In this document: piece after piece, positions 39,401-54,126 of the stretch
Layout: every line of letters starts with the position of its first letter
How positions within the stretch are numbered: position 1 is the first letter of the stretch
NCBI GenBank assembly: GCA_036023115.1
Contig: JAYKKT010000089.1
Coordinates: forward strand, 12,258,501-12,322,500
Length of the DNA: 64,000 nt
Source: Brasenia schreberi
Lineage: Eukaryota > Streptophyta > Magnoliopsida > Nymphaeales > Cabombaceae
Direction of reading: 5' to 3'
Position numbers and translations under genes: made by a program
The notes under the pieces: model-generated
Told to the model about the DNA's origin: nothing
The model's input: the letters and a program-made list of their open reading frames with translations, nothing else
Database searches by the model: none

Positions 39401-42400
39401 TCACAGCAGGAGAATCAATGAGAGAGTTTGTAGTTGAGTTGGATCCACGGGCATCTTTGTCAGCTTTTGACCGGTGTTTTCGTCCCTGGTGGATCTTTAC
39501 GGCTGAGAATTGACTCTGTGAGGCAGGTGATGCAGCAAATGTGAATTTCGCCTCATTGAAGTTCTCCACTTTCGAAGAAAAATGAAAGTTTGCTCCATCA
39601 TCATTCTTTAGTTGTCCACTGTCCAATTTAGAGCCTCCACTCGTGGTTGTGCATTCCGCACTCTCTGCATCCAAAGTCGCAGCTCCAAAGTGAGTCACTT
39701 TAGCTTCAGGTCTCAAAGAACGAACACTCTCATCATACCACATTCCATTTAAACATGTAACAGAACTCTCAAAACCAGTTTTGCTTCTATCGACATGATG
39801 CTTGCTGCTTTCCACCCTCAACTCTTCACACGTGGGCTTCCCATCGCCTTGTAGCTCCTTTCCATGACCACACAACGGCTGTTTTTCTTCACCTCCATTC
39901 ACGTCTATCTCATGAACAGCGGCAGAACAATGTAATTCCTTCTCTACAGAAGCATCCCGTGAATCTTCAGTACAAGGTGATGAGTCCCTGTAAGGAGAAA
40001 CCTCCATTGGCGAATAACTACCATCAGAATCCAACTCAGCTTTCTCCTCTGAACTTCTCTCCTGCAAAACAGAGGGTTGCTCCCTTGACTCAGATGCAGA
40101 AGGTTGTCTCGATTTCCCTCTCTTCTTTCGCAGCCTAACCATTTTACTCCGTCCTACTTTTGCACTAAATTGAAATGGTTCGTCCACAGTCGGAAATGGG
40201 TTCTCATAAAAGGTTGATGGATCCCCTGGTTTTGATAGTCTTGTATCTACACGTGCCTCCTCCACTGTTCGCGAAAAACCATGCAGATGAGGTTGAATAC
40301 TAGGAGACGGTCGAGTCTCAGTATAATTGGATGATGAAGGGAAACTGCCTTTCACAATGTGGTTAGAATCTTCCTTTAGTTGAACAGAGGAGCCAGGTCC
40401 CCTCTCTTCTCCACCTGCAAACCTGAAACTTTCTGAAACATCATGCAGTCCAATGGAACTGCAAGAATTCTTCCTCACTATGTTTGATGCACCAGCGCAT
40501 TGAGAAGATACAGTCATTCTCTGAGCTGGAAAGGACATGGCACCGGATCCTGAACCGCCGTTTTGCCTTGAGATATATGTTCTTCCGGTTCTTGGAGACC
40601 TGCTAACAGAAAAGGCAGCACGCCTAGCATCGTGCCCTTTTCTTTTGTCGACGCCGTCTTCTAATTTTCTGGGTGCAACTGAACCATCAGAGCTATCACT
40701 CACAACCACACCATCAAAATTCACAGTTTCATTTTCAGAATTTGATGTCGCTTCTTCATTGAGCCCAGAAGAATGAGCAGCTAGGTTCTCATTTGAAATT
40801 GACCCTTTTCCATTCCGGGATCCAAATACAAAAACATTCTGCTGAGGAACATCGCCTATAACTGAGAATCCACTTCCGTTTGTACTAAGTTTCTCTTTGT
40901 GGAGTTGGGTGCTCTCCCTGTTGGTGCCCAGAATATTACCACTCGAGTGCATATGACTGGCATGTCTTACCCAGGTTTCAAGATTCAATGTGTTCATCCC
41001 ATCCGGAAGATTTGATGCTAAGTTTTGACAAGGCTGACGAGTTGAATTCAAATTATGGTTGTTAAAGACCCTTGGCACATGCAGAGGGTTATTACCACTT
41101 GCGTACATTCCAATTTCAATGTTTGATGACTTCCACCCATCAGGAAGATTAGGTGCCAGACTCCCATTATTTGAAGCACTTCCATGATTGGTTTCAGTAG
41201 GAAAGTCATGCTCATGAGGAACATTCTTCCTTGAGACGGACGCTTTCATACTAGTAGACCCAAAACCAAAGCTATTCTTTTGGGAGGAGTCACCTGTGGA
41301 CACGCCCTCACCAGTCTTGGAATCAAAGGCAATTTCTCTGATCTCTGTCTTAATTGCACTTGAATTCGTGCCACCACCCATCGGCAATCTGCTTTCAAGT
41401 TTCAATTTCCTTAAAACCTCATCACTCAGTTTGGACAAAGGATTCTCCTGAAGTCCACTAACTGAAGCACCAGACCCAGATACAAAACTTTCGTTTAGGA
41501 AAACATCTCTGACAAATGAAAAACTTCTTCCCTCAGTAGCACTTCTTGCAGCAGCCAAATCCTTATTTTCAAAATTGAAGTTGCTTTGTACATTTGCAAC
41601 ATATGAATTATCTGTGGTTTTATTAGCCTGAGAATTTTCTATATTCAAAGAAGGATTCTGCGAAACAGATGTTTTGATACTTCCAAACCCAAAAACAAAC
41701 CTATTCTGCTGCGAAACATCATCTGCCGGCCTTCTCTCACCAACCTGAAAGTCAAAAGCAGTTTGGCCAGCCTGCCCACTTGAACCTTCAACGCTGCCAC
41801 CTTGATCCTTCAATTTTACTACCTGACTAGGAAAAGCAGGGGCTGAGCTTTCACCAAAGCCATTAATTTGGTTCTCATTCTGGTTGAACGCTTTGGTATT
41901 ACTCATACCAAATGCGAAGTTAGTACTGTTCGAATTAGTTCTCGCAAATGATGTGCCGCAGTCACTAGCCTGGCGTTCAAAACTGGCTTCCTGCGACCTC
42001 TCGGAGCTATCACCGCCAATCCTGCTAGAAAACGTAGTCTTTGCAGAGTTCAGCGCAACCCCTGAAAATGGCACCGCACCTTCTCCAGCCTCATCGACAA
42101 CATTGGTCGGCGACGCGTTCCGTGGGTTAATAACCCCGATTTTATGACTGTAATTTTTTAGTATAGATTGATTCTTGTCGTAACCAGAAAAATGGACTTG
42201 TTCTTGTTCGATTTTCAATTTCATCATTTCCTCAGGCAGTGTACCAACTGGCTTCACGTTTGAATCTCTACATGAATTCCCTGCTCCGTCTTTCTCACTA
42301 CCAAAGACAAAATGCTCATTTCCAGCAACTCGGCCGCTTGTGCCAGAATAAAAGCTAGTACCAGCTTTAAATGCAAAACCAGAAGCATTATCATTCGGCT

Positions 42401-43508
42401 CTACAACTCTGCAACCCTTCTTGTCTTGCTGAGGTATCCCGTCCTCAACAGAAGAAGACATTCTACCGGTTGAACCCACAGCATCAGTTTTTGATTTGGG
42501 GATCTCTCCAGCTACTGTGAATTGAACGTCATGATCAGCATCTCTAAAGCAGGCCGCTTTCCGATTCGTCGAGCATCCTTTCCGGCTACCACTCTGAAAT
42601 ATAAATCCCGGAGTCAACCCTCTTTTGTCTAAACCAACCTCCGAAGAAAGCAGATTCTGATCAGAAACACGTCTACCCACATTCTCAACGTCATTTCTTC
42701 CAAACCCAGAAAAGCTTCCAACTCTACCACTCAACGAATCTCCAAGTTTCTGTTTACCACCGATTCCATTGACGCCCACATCCCTAAATGCCAAATCATC
42801 CGGAAGTTTTACGTCCTTTGATTCACCAGACGTGACGCGATCTCGGGAATCACCAAAGCAACCAAATTCAAGAACGTCCTTCCGATCGAAAGAGCGCAAT
42901 TCATCAAAACCATAACCATTTTCAACTTCTGCGAAATCTGAACGAAACGACTCAGCTTTATCGCCCGAGTGTCCAAAAGAACGGCCATTCTGATCCACAA
43001 AAGGTTCAACGGGAGCAGCATTCAATCCAAAGGAATCACCAACAGCTGGCTCGATCTTCTCATCATTAACGCCAGCGGTGGAACCGCCGGAAGCGGAGTC
43101 ATTCCCTTTCGGCAACGTCGTGCGACGCTTCACCTTCACCAACCGAGGCCTGGACGGATTTCGACTCCTCTCCGCTGATTCTGAAAGGCGCGACGGCGAC
43201 GCGGGTGGCAGAAATGGGCTATCCAACGTCCGAGAACGAGAGTTCTCGAGGAACCCCGGATCCATCTCCCGCCATAGGTAGCTCTGAGATTGATCCCTAG
43301 GGTTTTCGGAGGATGCGAAGGTTCCTCGATGCCCTATAATCGAAGCGCGGGGCCCTAGAGTTTCAAACGACGAGGAAGAACGAGAGGCGCGACAAGAAGA
43401 AAGGCTGCTGCCGGGAAAGGAGTCTGCGGACGCAAAGTTACCTCTCATGCCGCCAGGTGAGGGATCGCCGGAAGGGTTCATTCTCGTGGGCTTCAAATCG
43501 ACAGCCAT
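33472..43508 (-). CDS. Large TPR and J-domain co-chaperone with FG-like N-terminus
   Basis: The C-terminus is that of a DnaJ/TPR protein like plant TPR16/DNAJC7. Exons on the minus strand: 43508-39100, 38955-38716, 37811-37682, 37101-36949, 36791-36547, 36450-36381, 35699-35493, 35042-34807, 34538-34460, 34366-34229 and 33672-33472. Every junction is GT..AG and in phase; the product is 2035 aa. The start is the first in-frame ATG, in good context (GCAATGG). Residues 1-1430 are Ser/Asn-rich and apparently disordered, with FG-type motifs (FVFGFGS, FGFGST, FVFGSR, FAFGMS) and basic patches ([18 protein letters not shown]). TPR helices follow (for example [20 protein letters not shown], then [19 protein letters not shown]). 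The J domain has [18 protein letters not shown] and HPD at 1920-1922, so Hsp70 stimulation is likely. Plant homologues are usually shorter. FG motifs suggest a nuclear-pore link, which is inference. Confidence 0.9.
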
Positions 43509-46199
43509 TGCATGAAAAGGTAAAGCGGAAAAAAATGATCGGCGTCTGATGAGCGTGGAAGCGGTGGAGGAGGGTCCCTTTTCAAAGGGGCGCTTTCTCC
43601 TCCCATTTTTTTTATTTTCCAAATTTTATTTTAATATTCCTAATTTAACAAAGTTTCATAAAAGCGTATAACTTGTACTAGTATTCACAAACACACTTCA
43701 TATTTTGGATTATGACAACAAGTCACTCCTTTTGAATACATTTCTTATAAACACCCCCGGTGCAGGGCTGCCAAATGGGGTGAGGCTGCTCATTGCACGG
43801 CGCAGCCCTCGAACCTAACAAGCCGAGCTGGGTGGGCTCACTTTTGTTAGCAAGTTGAGCTGCAAAGAAGTTGAACCCATCTGACTCCAGACTGCCAGTT
43901 CCAGAACCAAAACCAAAAGGCGACTTGGAACTGCTGTCCCCAGACTGCCAGTTCAAGTTGGGTTCCCTGATAAGTGGAACCAGTACCAAACTGCAAGGGT
44001 CCTCAGTTCCGGTTCCCTTGGTTCAGGTTCTAGTTTCCTAGGCATTTCAAATCTGAACCTGTCAAGCAGGGTCCAACCAACCACCCCTATGCCCAAGAAA
44101 TCCCTCAAGTTAAAGGTCCCAATTTCTATATCGAGAGTTTGTACCTGGTAGGATTTAACCTTCCTCTAGTTTGCCGGCATGATTTCCTTTCCCTTGTCAT
44201 TATGGTTGTAACGTTTACTTCTGTCTGGAAATCGGGTGATGATGTCATTTAAAAGAAAAGAGAACTTGGGTGATGATGTCACATGGGCTTGTGTTACTAT
44301 ATCATTCATCTTAATTTAAGGCTTGGGTTTGCATTTATGTTTTTATTTTCTTGTTTCTACAATTCAAGACCTTTAAAATCAAAGTGAACTCATCTTAGCA
44401 CTCAGTACGACAAACCAATCGTATAACACTCTTGATTATATTGACTGAAATAGGGTTGTTAAGTTGGATGTGAAGCGATGAAGATTGGACCAAAAATGAG
44501 CTTATTACAGAATAAATTATTCCAACACAATGAGCGAAAATAAACGCAAACACGCTGAAGGTGATTTAGACATTTCGGAGGACAGTGAAGTCCAATTTCA
44601 TTGAGAGAAAAGTAGATGCGGAATACTTTAAAAAAGGAGAAATTTTTCCACAAAATTTGGAAAGAAATGATAAAACATATCGAATTAACAAAAGATAGGA
44701 ATCAATACTGACTGAAACACCCAATTTTAGATAAGGCTTCGTTTTGGTTTTAGTAAAAATTATTGTAGCAATGTGTTTCTTTACTCGAGTATCACTCACT
44801 TTAGTGAATGCTTGTTGGTTGTGAGAAATGCGTGCCAACGGTCATCTAATCAAGTTTGTTGTCAATATTGAGGTGCGCAGAGCGGGTTTCTCCCCCCAGT
44901 CTGACCCGCAACCGAAAACTGCCACACCCAGTCTGACCCCATACAAGTAAAAGTTATCGGGAAATAAGTTCCACCACCACCAAAGAGAGTTAATTTGATA
45001 TCCATAACTATATCGAATAACATGAAAGTATTTTAAAATATTAGATTACTGATAAAAATGGTACTTGGAGAAGAGCAGTGTGAATTTACCCTAAACCCGC
45101 CCCACCTCATGTAAGGAAGGGCAAGGGCTGGGCGAGATTGCCATCGCTAAATTGTGCAGGCATCTTCAATGTGAGTAACTCCACCATCAATACATTCATT
45201 CATACAAAAAAATTAACCAACAACTCGTAGTTAGTCTCGTTCCTGGCTTGTTTCTCCTGTTCAGTTTGCTAAACCATCATGGAATACTCAGGGTTTGGCT
45301 TGTAAAGCACGGTTTTTGTATTTTTCTAAACAATATCACAATGTAATTGTATCAGGGTATTTAAGGTAGATGGAGGATCCTTTTTGTTTAAATTTTTTAA
45401 AGGAACACACAAGGTAAATAAAGGGTTATCCCAGGTTATTCAGTTTAGGGCACTTAACAAAGTTTCTCTCTCAACTCTGTTGGGCTTAGCTTTGCCTTCT
45501 TTTTCCTGTGAAGAGGAGGAGCCCGTCCCATACGGCCTTGCTCTTACAAGAGATCAAAGTAGAGCCAGAAACAAGGCGGGAAGGTGGAACAACGATTACA
45601 TCATGAGCAATAAGAGCATTAAGATCAGTGGGGAAACTCCGATTACATCATCAGCGATAAGAGCACTAAGATCAGTGGGATTCGATAGCCATCTGTTCAG
45701 CTTAGATCAGCTTTTCATGAACATGATCGAAAAAGAAGCTATTAGACTACCGGTTAGCTCACCTAATTCGTATAGAAAACGAGACGGTCTATGAACAAGG
45801 ATTGTGCAGTTCGTTGAGATTGTGTTTACCAGCCTGACCATCAGGTGGTGCAGCGAGAGTAACAAAGAGGCAATGCTGATTGTTATCTCTAATCAATGTC
45901 CTTCACAATTGGTGGAATGAGACTTCTCATTTTGAACCGATTGCCAGGCAGCCTTTTCAAAAGACAAAAAGGTGGATGTTAATATTAAAGCTTAGGTACA
46001 GAGAGAGTTACAGATCACTAATCTAACATATACATCAACTATTCCATGAAAACTTTGGCAAAATACAGTGTTACAAATCAATCAATTAATCTTAATCAAA
46101 GAAGCAAAAACAAAGACATCAGCTTGATCTGATTCTACTGCTTCAATATGAATATGAAGATAGCGATTGTCAAATAATTGCGTCACCACCATAATTACA
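43509..46199. other. Intergenic region upstream of the J/TPR gene
   Basis: It includes the J/TPR 5' flank. Around 43780-44080 the sequence is GC-richer with AACCGG-like and CCAGTTCC motifs. I recognise no gene. A 136-codon plus frame (45384-45794) has no family resemblance and contains a 47-bp tandem repeat that is not a multiple of three, so I do not call it a gene. Confidence 0.5.
45594..45687. repeat. 47-bp tandem duplication
   Basis: GATTACATCAT followed by AGCAATAAGAGCATTAAGAT at 45594 recurs with few changes at 45641. Confidence 0.85.
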
Positions 46200-46648
46200 T
46201 CACCCCCCCATAAGTAACCTCCTCAGGCTTGTTCTTTGTTCAGTAGTTAACCTAGAAGGAAACCAACCTAACATCAAATTTGATCCTCGAATTTCCTTTC
46301 CTACCAGGTTCCTTTGCGATGGGCATTCCTTCCTTTTGAGTTACCATCTCATAGCTGGGATGGATGATATCTATCACAGGTATTACTAGATTCCTCGAGT
46401 CAATTGTCATCAAGTTAAGGGTTGTTCTTATAAGTGCTTCCCCCAGAGATATCTTTCGGTTGATGACTAAATCATCTCCATCCTTTTAAAGACCCCATGT
46501 GGCTTTTCATCTATAACAAGAACAAGATCTTCAGGAATAACATTTGATTGCTCATTACCCTTCTCCGGACAGGTGATCTTTGTTCCCTTCTTCCAACCTG
46601 GCTTGACATTAATTGTCAAGATTTCTTCTACAGCTGTCAATTTACTGC
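46200..46648 (-). pseudogene. Class B DnaJ (Hsp40) C-terminal fragment, frameshifted
   Basis: On the minus strand the text matches the substrate-binding and C-terminal part of DNAJB/SIS1-type Hsp40: VEEILTINVKPGWKKGTKIT, PEKGNEQSNVIPEDLVLVID, EKPHGVF, then after a one-base loss GDDLVINRKISLGEAL, IDSRNLVIP, IIHPSYEMV and RIKFDVRL. After one extra base it ends RLTTEQRTSLRRLLMGG and stop (TGA at 46200-46202). The J domain and Gly/Phe region are absent upstream, where I see no coding match to 47350. Sequencing error could explain single indels, but two shifts plus the missing N-terminus favour a pseudogene. It is unrelated in type to the J/TPR gene nearby. Confidence 0.8.
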
Positions 46649-49360
<2,712 letters not shown>

Positions 49361-49369
49361 ACTATACCT

Positions 49370-51720
49370 ATTTGGCATGCCTAGCAGGACACTATGCCCT
49401 CCGGTGTTAAGTAAAGCATATGAACATGACCAGGTCGAAAGTATCCAATGGCTTCAGGTACTATTGATGCTCCTAGCCATGACTAGAGTTTGCCGGTTCA
49501 CAACAACCATATACCAGTGTCAGATAATCAGTCTGATTAATCTTCAGCTTCACATCCCAAGTAGACTCATTGTGGTTGGACAACCCAACCTTCAACCATC
49601 CGCTATCATTGTACCAACTTTCTACAAATTGAAGCCAGCCATTTAAAAATACTTCATGCATACATGACATGCATGAAGAGTCTCTTTTTCAATTCATGAA
49701 AGAAACCATGCCAACAATGATTACAAATCAACTTGTTGCGATGCAAGAGTAGGAGTCACTAGTTAAGAAAGAAGAGGTAGGTAACTGAAACTGCGAAACA
49801 AGTTCAATCTCAGCCTTGGCCTACTTTCAGGATGTATATTAGGAGTTATGTGGCTCCCGAATTGATTATTAATCGTCATCCAGACCTCCAGTATGGCCAC
49901 ACCAACATTGCCCTGAGACCATGGGGTTCAGTGAGTCATTTTGGTCCATCATCTTCATCTATACTCTTCTTTATAGCTCTTGTAAGAAGTCATTATATCC
50001 TAATGGAGGAATATATACCCATCAGCATGATGGGGGCATGTACCAGGTCCCTCATGTACCTAGCCGACCATAATCAACTTCACTTGGACATGTGAATAGG
50101 AAAAGATTGTATTAACCTTGTTCATAATGCTTTTGGTATAAAGCTTCTGGCACCCAATGTTAAAGTCGATCAAAGACCCTGTCTTCATTGGTGGACAAAA
50201 TTACACTCATTGTGGAAGGTTTTGGGAAAATTCACAACCTTCTCAGAGGAGGATAAGTACCCAAAAGAGCACATCACTAGGTTTGTCTTAGAGTGCAGAG
50301 AGCTCAAGGACATTGAGTATCACAAGCTCGTACTTTTTCTTTCTTCCTTGATAGGCTAAGCTTATGCCTAATACTCGTCTTTGAAACCCGATTCAATACA
50401 TATGTCGGATAAAATGTAGAAGCCCTTGAAAAATATATAATAAGATAAGGCCCCAATCTGCTCCCAATGATTTGATAAACCTATGGTAGAAGCCTGATGA
50501 GGTTGTCGGCAAATTGTGCGGTTGAGGTTAAGTACATTTTAAATGCTCCCGATGCTTCAATTGCAAAACGAAATGAGCAACCTAGGATGCCTTATTGTTA
50601 GTATGAATTATCATGCATAGAAGAGATTATACAAGAAATAGATGTAGATGATATTGATACTTCTAATATCATGGCAATAGAGTTAACATAGGGGCCTGCA
50701 CACACACATGTGTGTGTATATATGCATGTCCTTACTACCTCCAAAGGTAAAAGAGAAGGAGCATGTTGGTAAGAATCATTTTTCTTTGATATTACGAAGG
50801 TCGATCAGATTTTTGATATTCTTTTGAGAGATCGGTAGATAAAGCTACAACAACAATAAACAATAACAACTAAGTCTTTTCCCATATTAGATAAAGCTAT
50901 TGCACAAAAAATCTATTCCTTATAGAAGAGATGAAAAAGTTGTCGAAATATTGTAAATGGTACAACAAAGAGTCACAATACTAACAAGTATATCAAATTT
51001 CATATTGTCATATAGAAGGCCATCAAGGAGGGCGTGTTGAAGTTAGCACACAAAGAACTTGACATCGATGCTAATCCCTTTCTAAATGCTTGTGTTGCCA
51101 TTGAAAATGATGGTCTTACTTTACTCCTATACATGATTTAATCCAACATTACCATATTGCAAGCAAGCAATGGCCAAGATCCACCACCAATCATTACAAG
51201 CTCTTAGTGAGTTTGGAAGCAAAAGGGTCATGTGAGGCGGTGGACACTCATATTCCTACATGGTCTCTATAGGCTAGGAATGAGAGGGATCTGTCTACCC
51301 ACCATGGTGATTCAATCCTAGAACAAGAGGACTTCATAGTTTTGATGACCTATACAATTGAATATTTTAAGTGACACTCTTGATGTGTTGAGCCCTCCCA
51401 TGAGTGACCGGAACCACTTCGAAGAAGAGTTAGACTTGATATAATGAGAACAATGAATCACTTAGGGCTGGTAGAGTATGTTTATGATAGTACCATAAAT
51501 ATTGTTCCTTACACACATCAATGTTGAGACAACAAACAAATAGTTGAAGTTTCCATTAAGGATGGAGTCACTAGGTCATGTATAATATCTGATGGAGTTC
51601 CTTCATTTTGAAGCAATATAATAAGGTCTCAATCAAACATTTTTGTGGGGTAATGGGTTGAGAACTCATGCCTGAGGCGGCATACATAATCTTACCTTCC
51701 ATGCTTTATGAAGACACAAA
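49370..51720 (+). mobile_element. Ty3-type retrotransposon internal region, decayed
   Basis: A gag core near 50225-50420 reads FSEEDKYPKEHITRFVLECR, then KLVLFLSSLIG, AYA and YSSLKPDSI, the usual Ty3 gag layout, with stops in place of conserved Gln and Trp. Around 50600-51120 broken frames read IEEIIQEIDVDDIDTSN and IKEGVLKLAHKELDIDANPF, compatible with the spacer before a gag-linked protease. No LTRs were found. Many stops and frameshifts are present. Confidence 0.6.
50846..50905 (-). mobile_element. RTE LINE 3'-end scrap inside the Ty3 relic
   Basis: Reverse-complemented, the stretch reads AATATGGGAAAAGACTTAG followed by TTGTTATTGTTTATTGTTG. It matches the 3' end and TTG tail of the RTE fragments at 28537 and 63255. 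It is a very short insertion into the decayed Ty3 element. Confidence 0.6.
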
Positions 51721-51979
51721 AGAGGCGTTTGTAGAGAAGAGCTAAGGTTCATGATGGACCTTCAAGAATTCCTTGAGCAGTCGAACAAGCAAGATTGGGA
51801 CATGTTTACATTTGTTGCATCTTACTTTGTTATGTATTTATGTCTACTGTTTTTTCCAACAAAAAGTTGCAAAAATTCTCAGTCACAAAAGTCTCAACTT
51901 CCAAGGGAATTCTAGTTCTTTTCTTCCATGAAAAGCTTAGCATTATTCCAAAAATGAAAAGATAGATTCTGCTCATATC

Positions 51980-51988
51980 TATATAAAT
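51980..51988 (+). promoter_or_regulatory. Candidate TATA box of the thioredoxin gene
   Basis: TATATAAAT lies about 91-99 bp before the start codon at 52079. That places a start site near 52010 and gives a leader of about 65 nt. Confidence 0.55.
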
Positions 51989-52078
51989 CATGGCACGTAT
52001 AATGAGCTGTGAGTGCAGTACATAGATTAATCAAATATCAAGTCACCAAAGATTTGAAGGAGACCATCAGACGGCATA

Positions 52079-53164
52079 ATGGGGTCGCGCTTGTCTTCCT
52101 CCACCCCCCCTCCTACAGAGGTCGACACGTCGGATCCAATCCTTTCTATTCATACAACAGCAGATTGGAAAAACCACTTCCAATCGATGAAGGCCACCAA
52201 TTATTTGGTAAAATGTTTGCACTATCCCTTTATTTTTTATCCTGATGTTTTCTACCTTGTTCAGTTTCTCTCTCTAGATCCCCATGAGCTATTCCAGAAT
52301 CACGCAACATGAATCCTATTGATCTTTTAGTCCTTTCCGTTCATTCAACAGCAGACTGTAATGATCGTTTCAAATCGATCAAGATCGCCAATCAGTTGGT
52401 AACAATGTCTGCAAGTATCCCTTTTTATTGATCATGATGTTTTCTACTTTGTTCAGCACGGTGGTGTTTTGTTTCTCTCTCTAGATTTCCGTGAGCTATT
52501 CGTGAAAGGCTTGACATGAATCCTATTTATTCTGGAAGCATGTAAGAAATGGCTAGCGATTGGTTCTGTTATTTGTTTCCTATTTGGTGGTTTTCCTCTC
52601 CTCTTCTTTTCTGTATTTTGTTCGTAATATGGACTCTGCTTTTCATCTTTAGAAGCTATTGTTATATTATTTCTTAGAGAAAAACTGTCACGTTTCTTGA
52701 AATTGCAAAGGAGGATCGGCGATGTCCGGTGCATGCCTTACCCTTTGAATATGTTCTCTGGATGGAACGAAACAAAATTTCACAGCTAAATTCTGAACTT
52801 ACGGTTTTACCCGCGTTGTGTTTTTAGTTGGTTGTTGACTTTTCGGCATCCTGGTGCGCACCGTGCCGATTGATTGAGCCGGCAATCAAGGATCTTGCAA
52901 GGAAGTACACTGATGTCTCTTTTGTGAAGATTGATGTGGATGAACTGCAGGTACAAGAAGACCTTTTGTTTCTCCTCTTTTCCTGTTACCAACATGAATT
53001 TCAAAATCTGATCTTCTTTTTCCTTTCTGCAGAGTGTGGCTAAGGAGTGGGGAATTCAGGCAATGCCTACATTCATCCTGATAAAGGATGGGAAACAAGT
53101 TGATAGGATTGTTGGTGCTAAGAAAGATGAGTTGGAAAGGAAGATCCAAAGCCATAGGGCTTGA
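52079..53164 (+). CDS. Thioredoxin h, subgroup 2-like
   Basis: This is a small disulfide reductase that passes electrons from NADPH-thioredoxin reductase to target proteins. Exons: 52079-52207, 52828-52950 and 53033-53164, all phase 0 with GT..AG borders; 127 aa. A 43-residue N-terminal extension (MGSRLSSSTPPP..) precedes the fold. Gly2 is a possible N-myristoylation site, as reported for some plant h-type thioredoxins. The active site is W52-C53-A54-P55-C56, with Ala where Gly or Pro is usual in plant h-types. Other fold marks are DFSASW, KIDVDEL, cis-Pro96 in QAMPTF and VGAKKDELERKIQ. A candidate TATA box lies about 95 bp upstream. Intron 1 contains a partial copy of exon 1. Location (cytosol, endomembrane or mitochondrion) cannot be decided here. 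Confidence 0.93.
52133..52527 (+). repeat. Tandem duplication of exon 1 end and intron start
   Basis: Unit 1 (52133-52320) covers the last 25 codons of thioredoxin exon 1, its donor and about 110 bp of intron. Unit 2 (52321-52527) repeats this, including AACAGCAGA, GATGTTTTCTAC, TTTCTCTCTCTAGAT and TGAATCCTATT. Spacing between matching points grows from 188 to 207 bp because of small insertions in unit 2. In unit 2 the reading frame stays open (LSVHSTADCNDRFKSIKIAN) and a donor (TTG|GTAACA) is kept. Confidence 0.85.
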
Positions 53165-54126
53165 ACTTTTCTGGTTTAGATGTCACCTCTGAAATAAGGT
53201 CATAGTCATGTGTAAGATTTCTGTTGCTGAGGTCTTAACCTAAGCATTATCGATCATACGTTAAAGAGAGTTTGCTACTTTGCTGTTTAGTGATATTGTA
53301 AGTGTTTCAGTTTTGAGTGTATAATGCATAATCTCTACTTGCCCTGCCCCATGCAACGAAGTGGGGAAGACCCTCAAGTGGGGCGGGGATATATATATAT
53401 ATATATATATAATGACTTCTAATTCAATATTGTGGAATACTACAAAGTACATTTTAGTTTTTTATGTAAAATATATGATATAAGTTTTTTTAAATATTCT
53501 TCTAGATTGAAGTGGGGGGCAGGAGTGTGCAGCGGGGTGGTGCAGGTTGTACCAATGTGGGTTCGGGGTTGGGGCATGGTTTGATCATGAAGATCTGCAG
53601 GGTGGAGTCTAGTAGCAAGGTTCTACCTAGTGTGGGGCAGGTGCAATGGAACCTCATCCCAGTGTCATTCCTAATTGTGATACAATTATGATGCAAGAAT
53701 CCATATGGGAGAAGGCTTAGTTTTGGCTAGATGTTGATGTAGAGTGATCATAATAAAATAAAATATATTGAAGTTGCTTTTGGATTTTTTTGACGATTCT
53801 CGACTTGGAGAAAAGCCATTCCTCTTTGGAAAAATTGTATTCTTTTTGTTGTCCATTATCTCGCACAGAATCTGGTTTATCGTCCCAAGAGAGGCTTCTT
53901 TATGCAAGTAGTGGGCAGGGAATTTGTAAAGACGGGATGTGTGTACGCATGCATGTACTTCTCATTCCTAGCAGCACTACTTGTGTCGCGAGTAAGGAAT
54001 AAACGAACTCATGCCATCCTTCTATCAAAAAAAATTCGTACCCTCCCATATCATAAAAGCCTAATAATATACATTAATTTTACTTTTCAATAAAATGAGA
54101 AGCCGTAGAAGTTCCTTAAACAAGTG
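53165..54126. other. Downstream flank of the thioredoxin gene
   Basis: It holds the 3' UTR, a (TA)n run at 53389-53412 and a G-rich patch (GGGGCGGGG, GGGTTCGGGGTTGGGGC) around 53370-53660 that resembles the GC-rich subterminal parts of MITEs. No gene is recognisable. Confidence 0.5.

Noticed and set aside
43509..43622. Extended start for the J/TPR protein, 38 residues upstream
   Set aside because: The codon at 43622 is TTG, not ATG, and the first in-frame ATG is at 43508 in good context.
52828..53043. Thioredoxin beginning at 52828
   Set aside because: That codon is TTG directly after an intron acceptor; exon 1 at 52079 supplies the ATG and the N-terminal extension.
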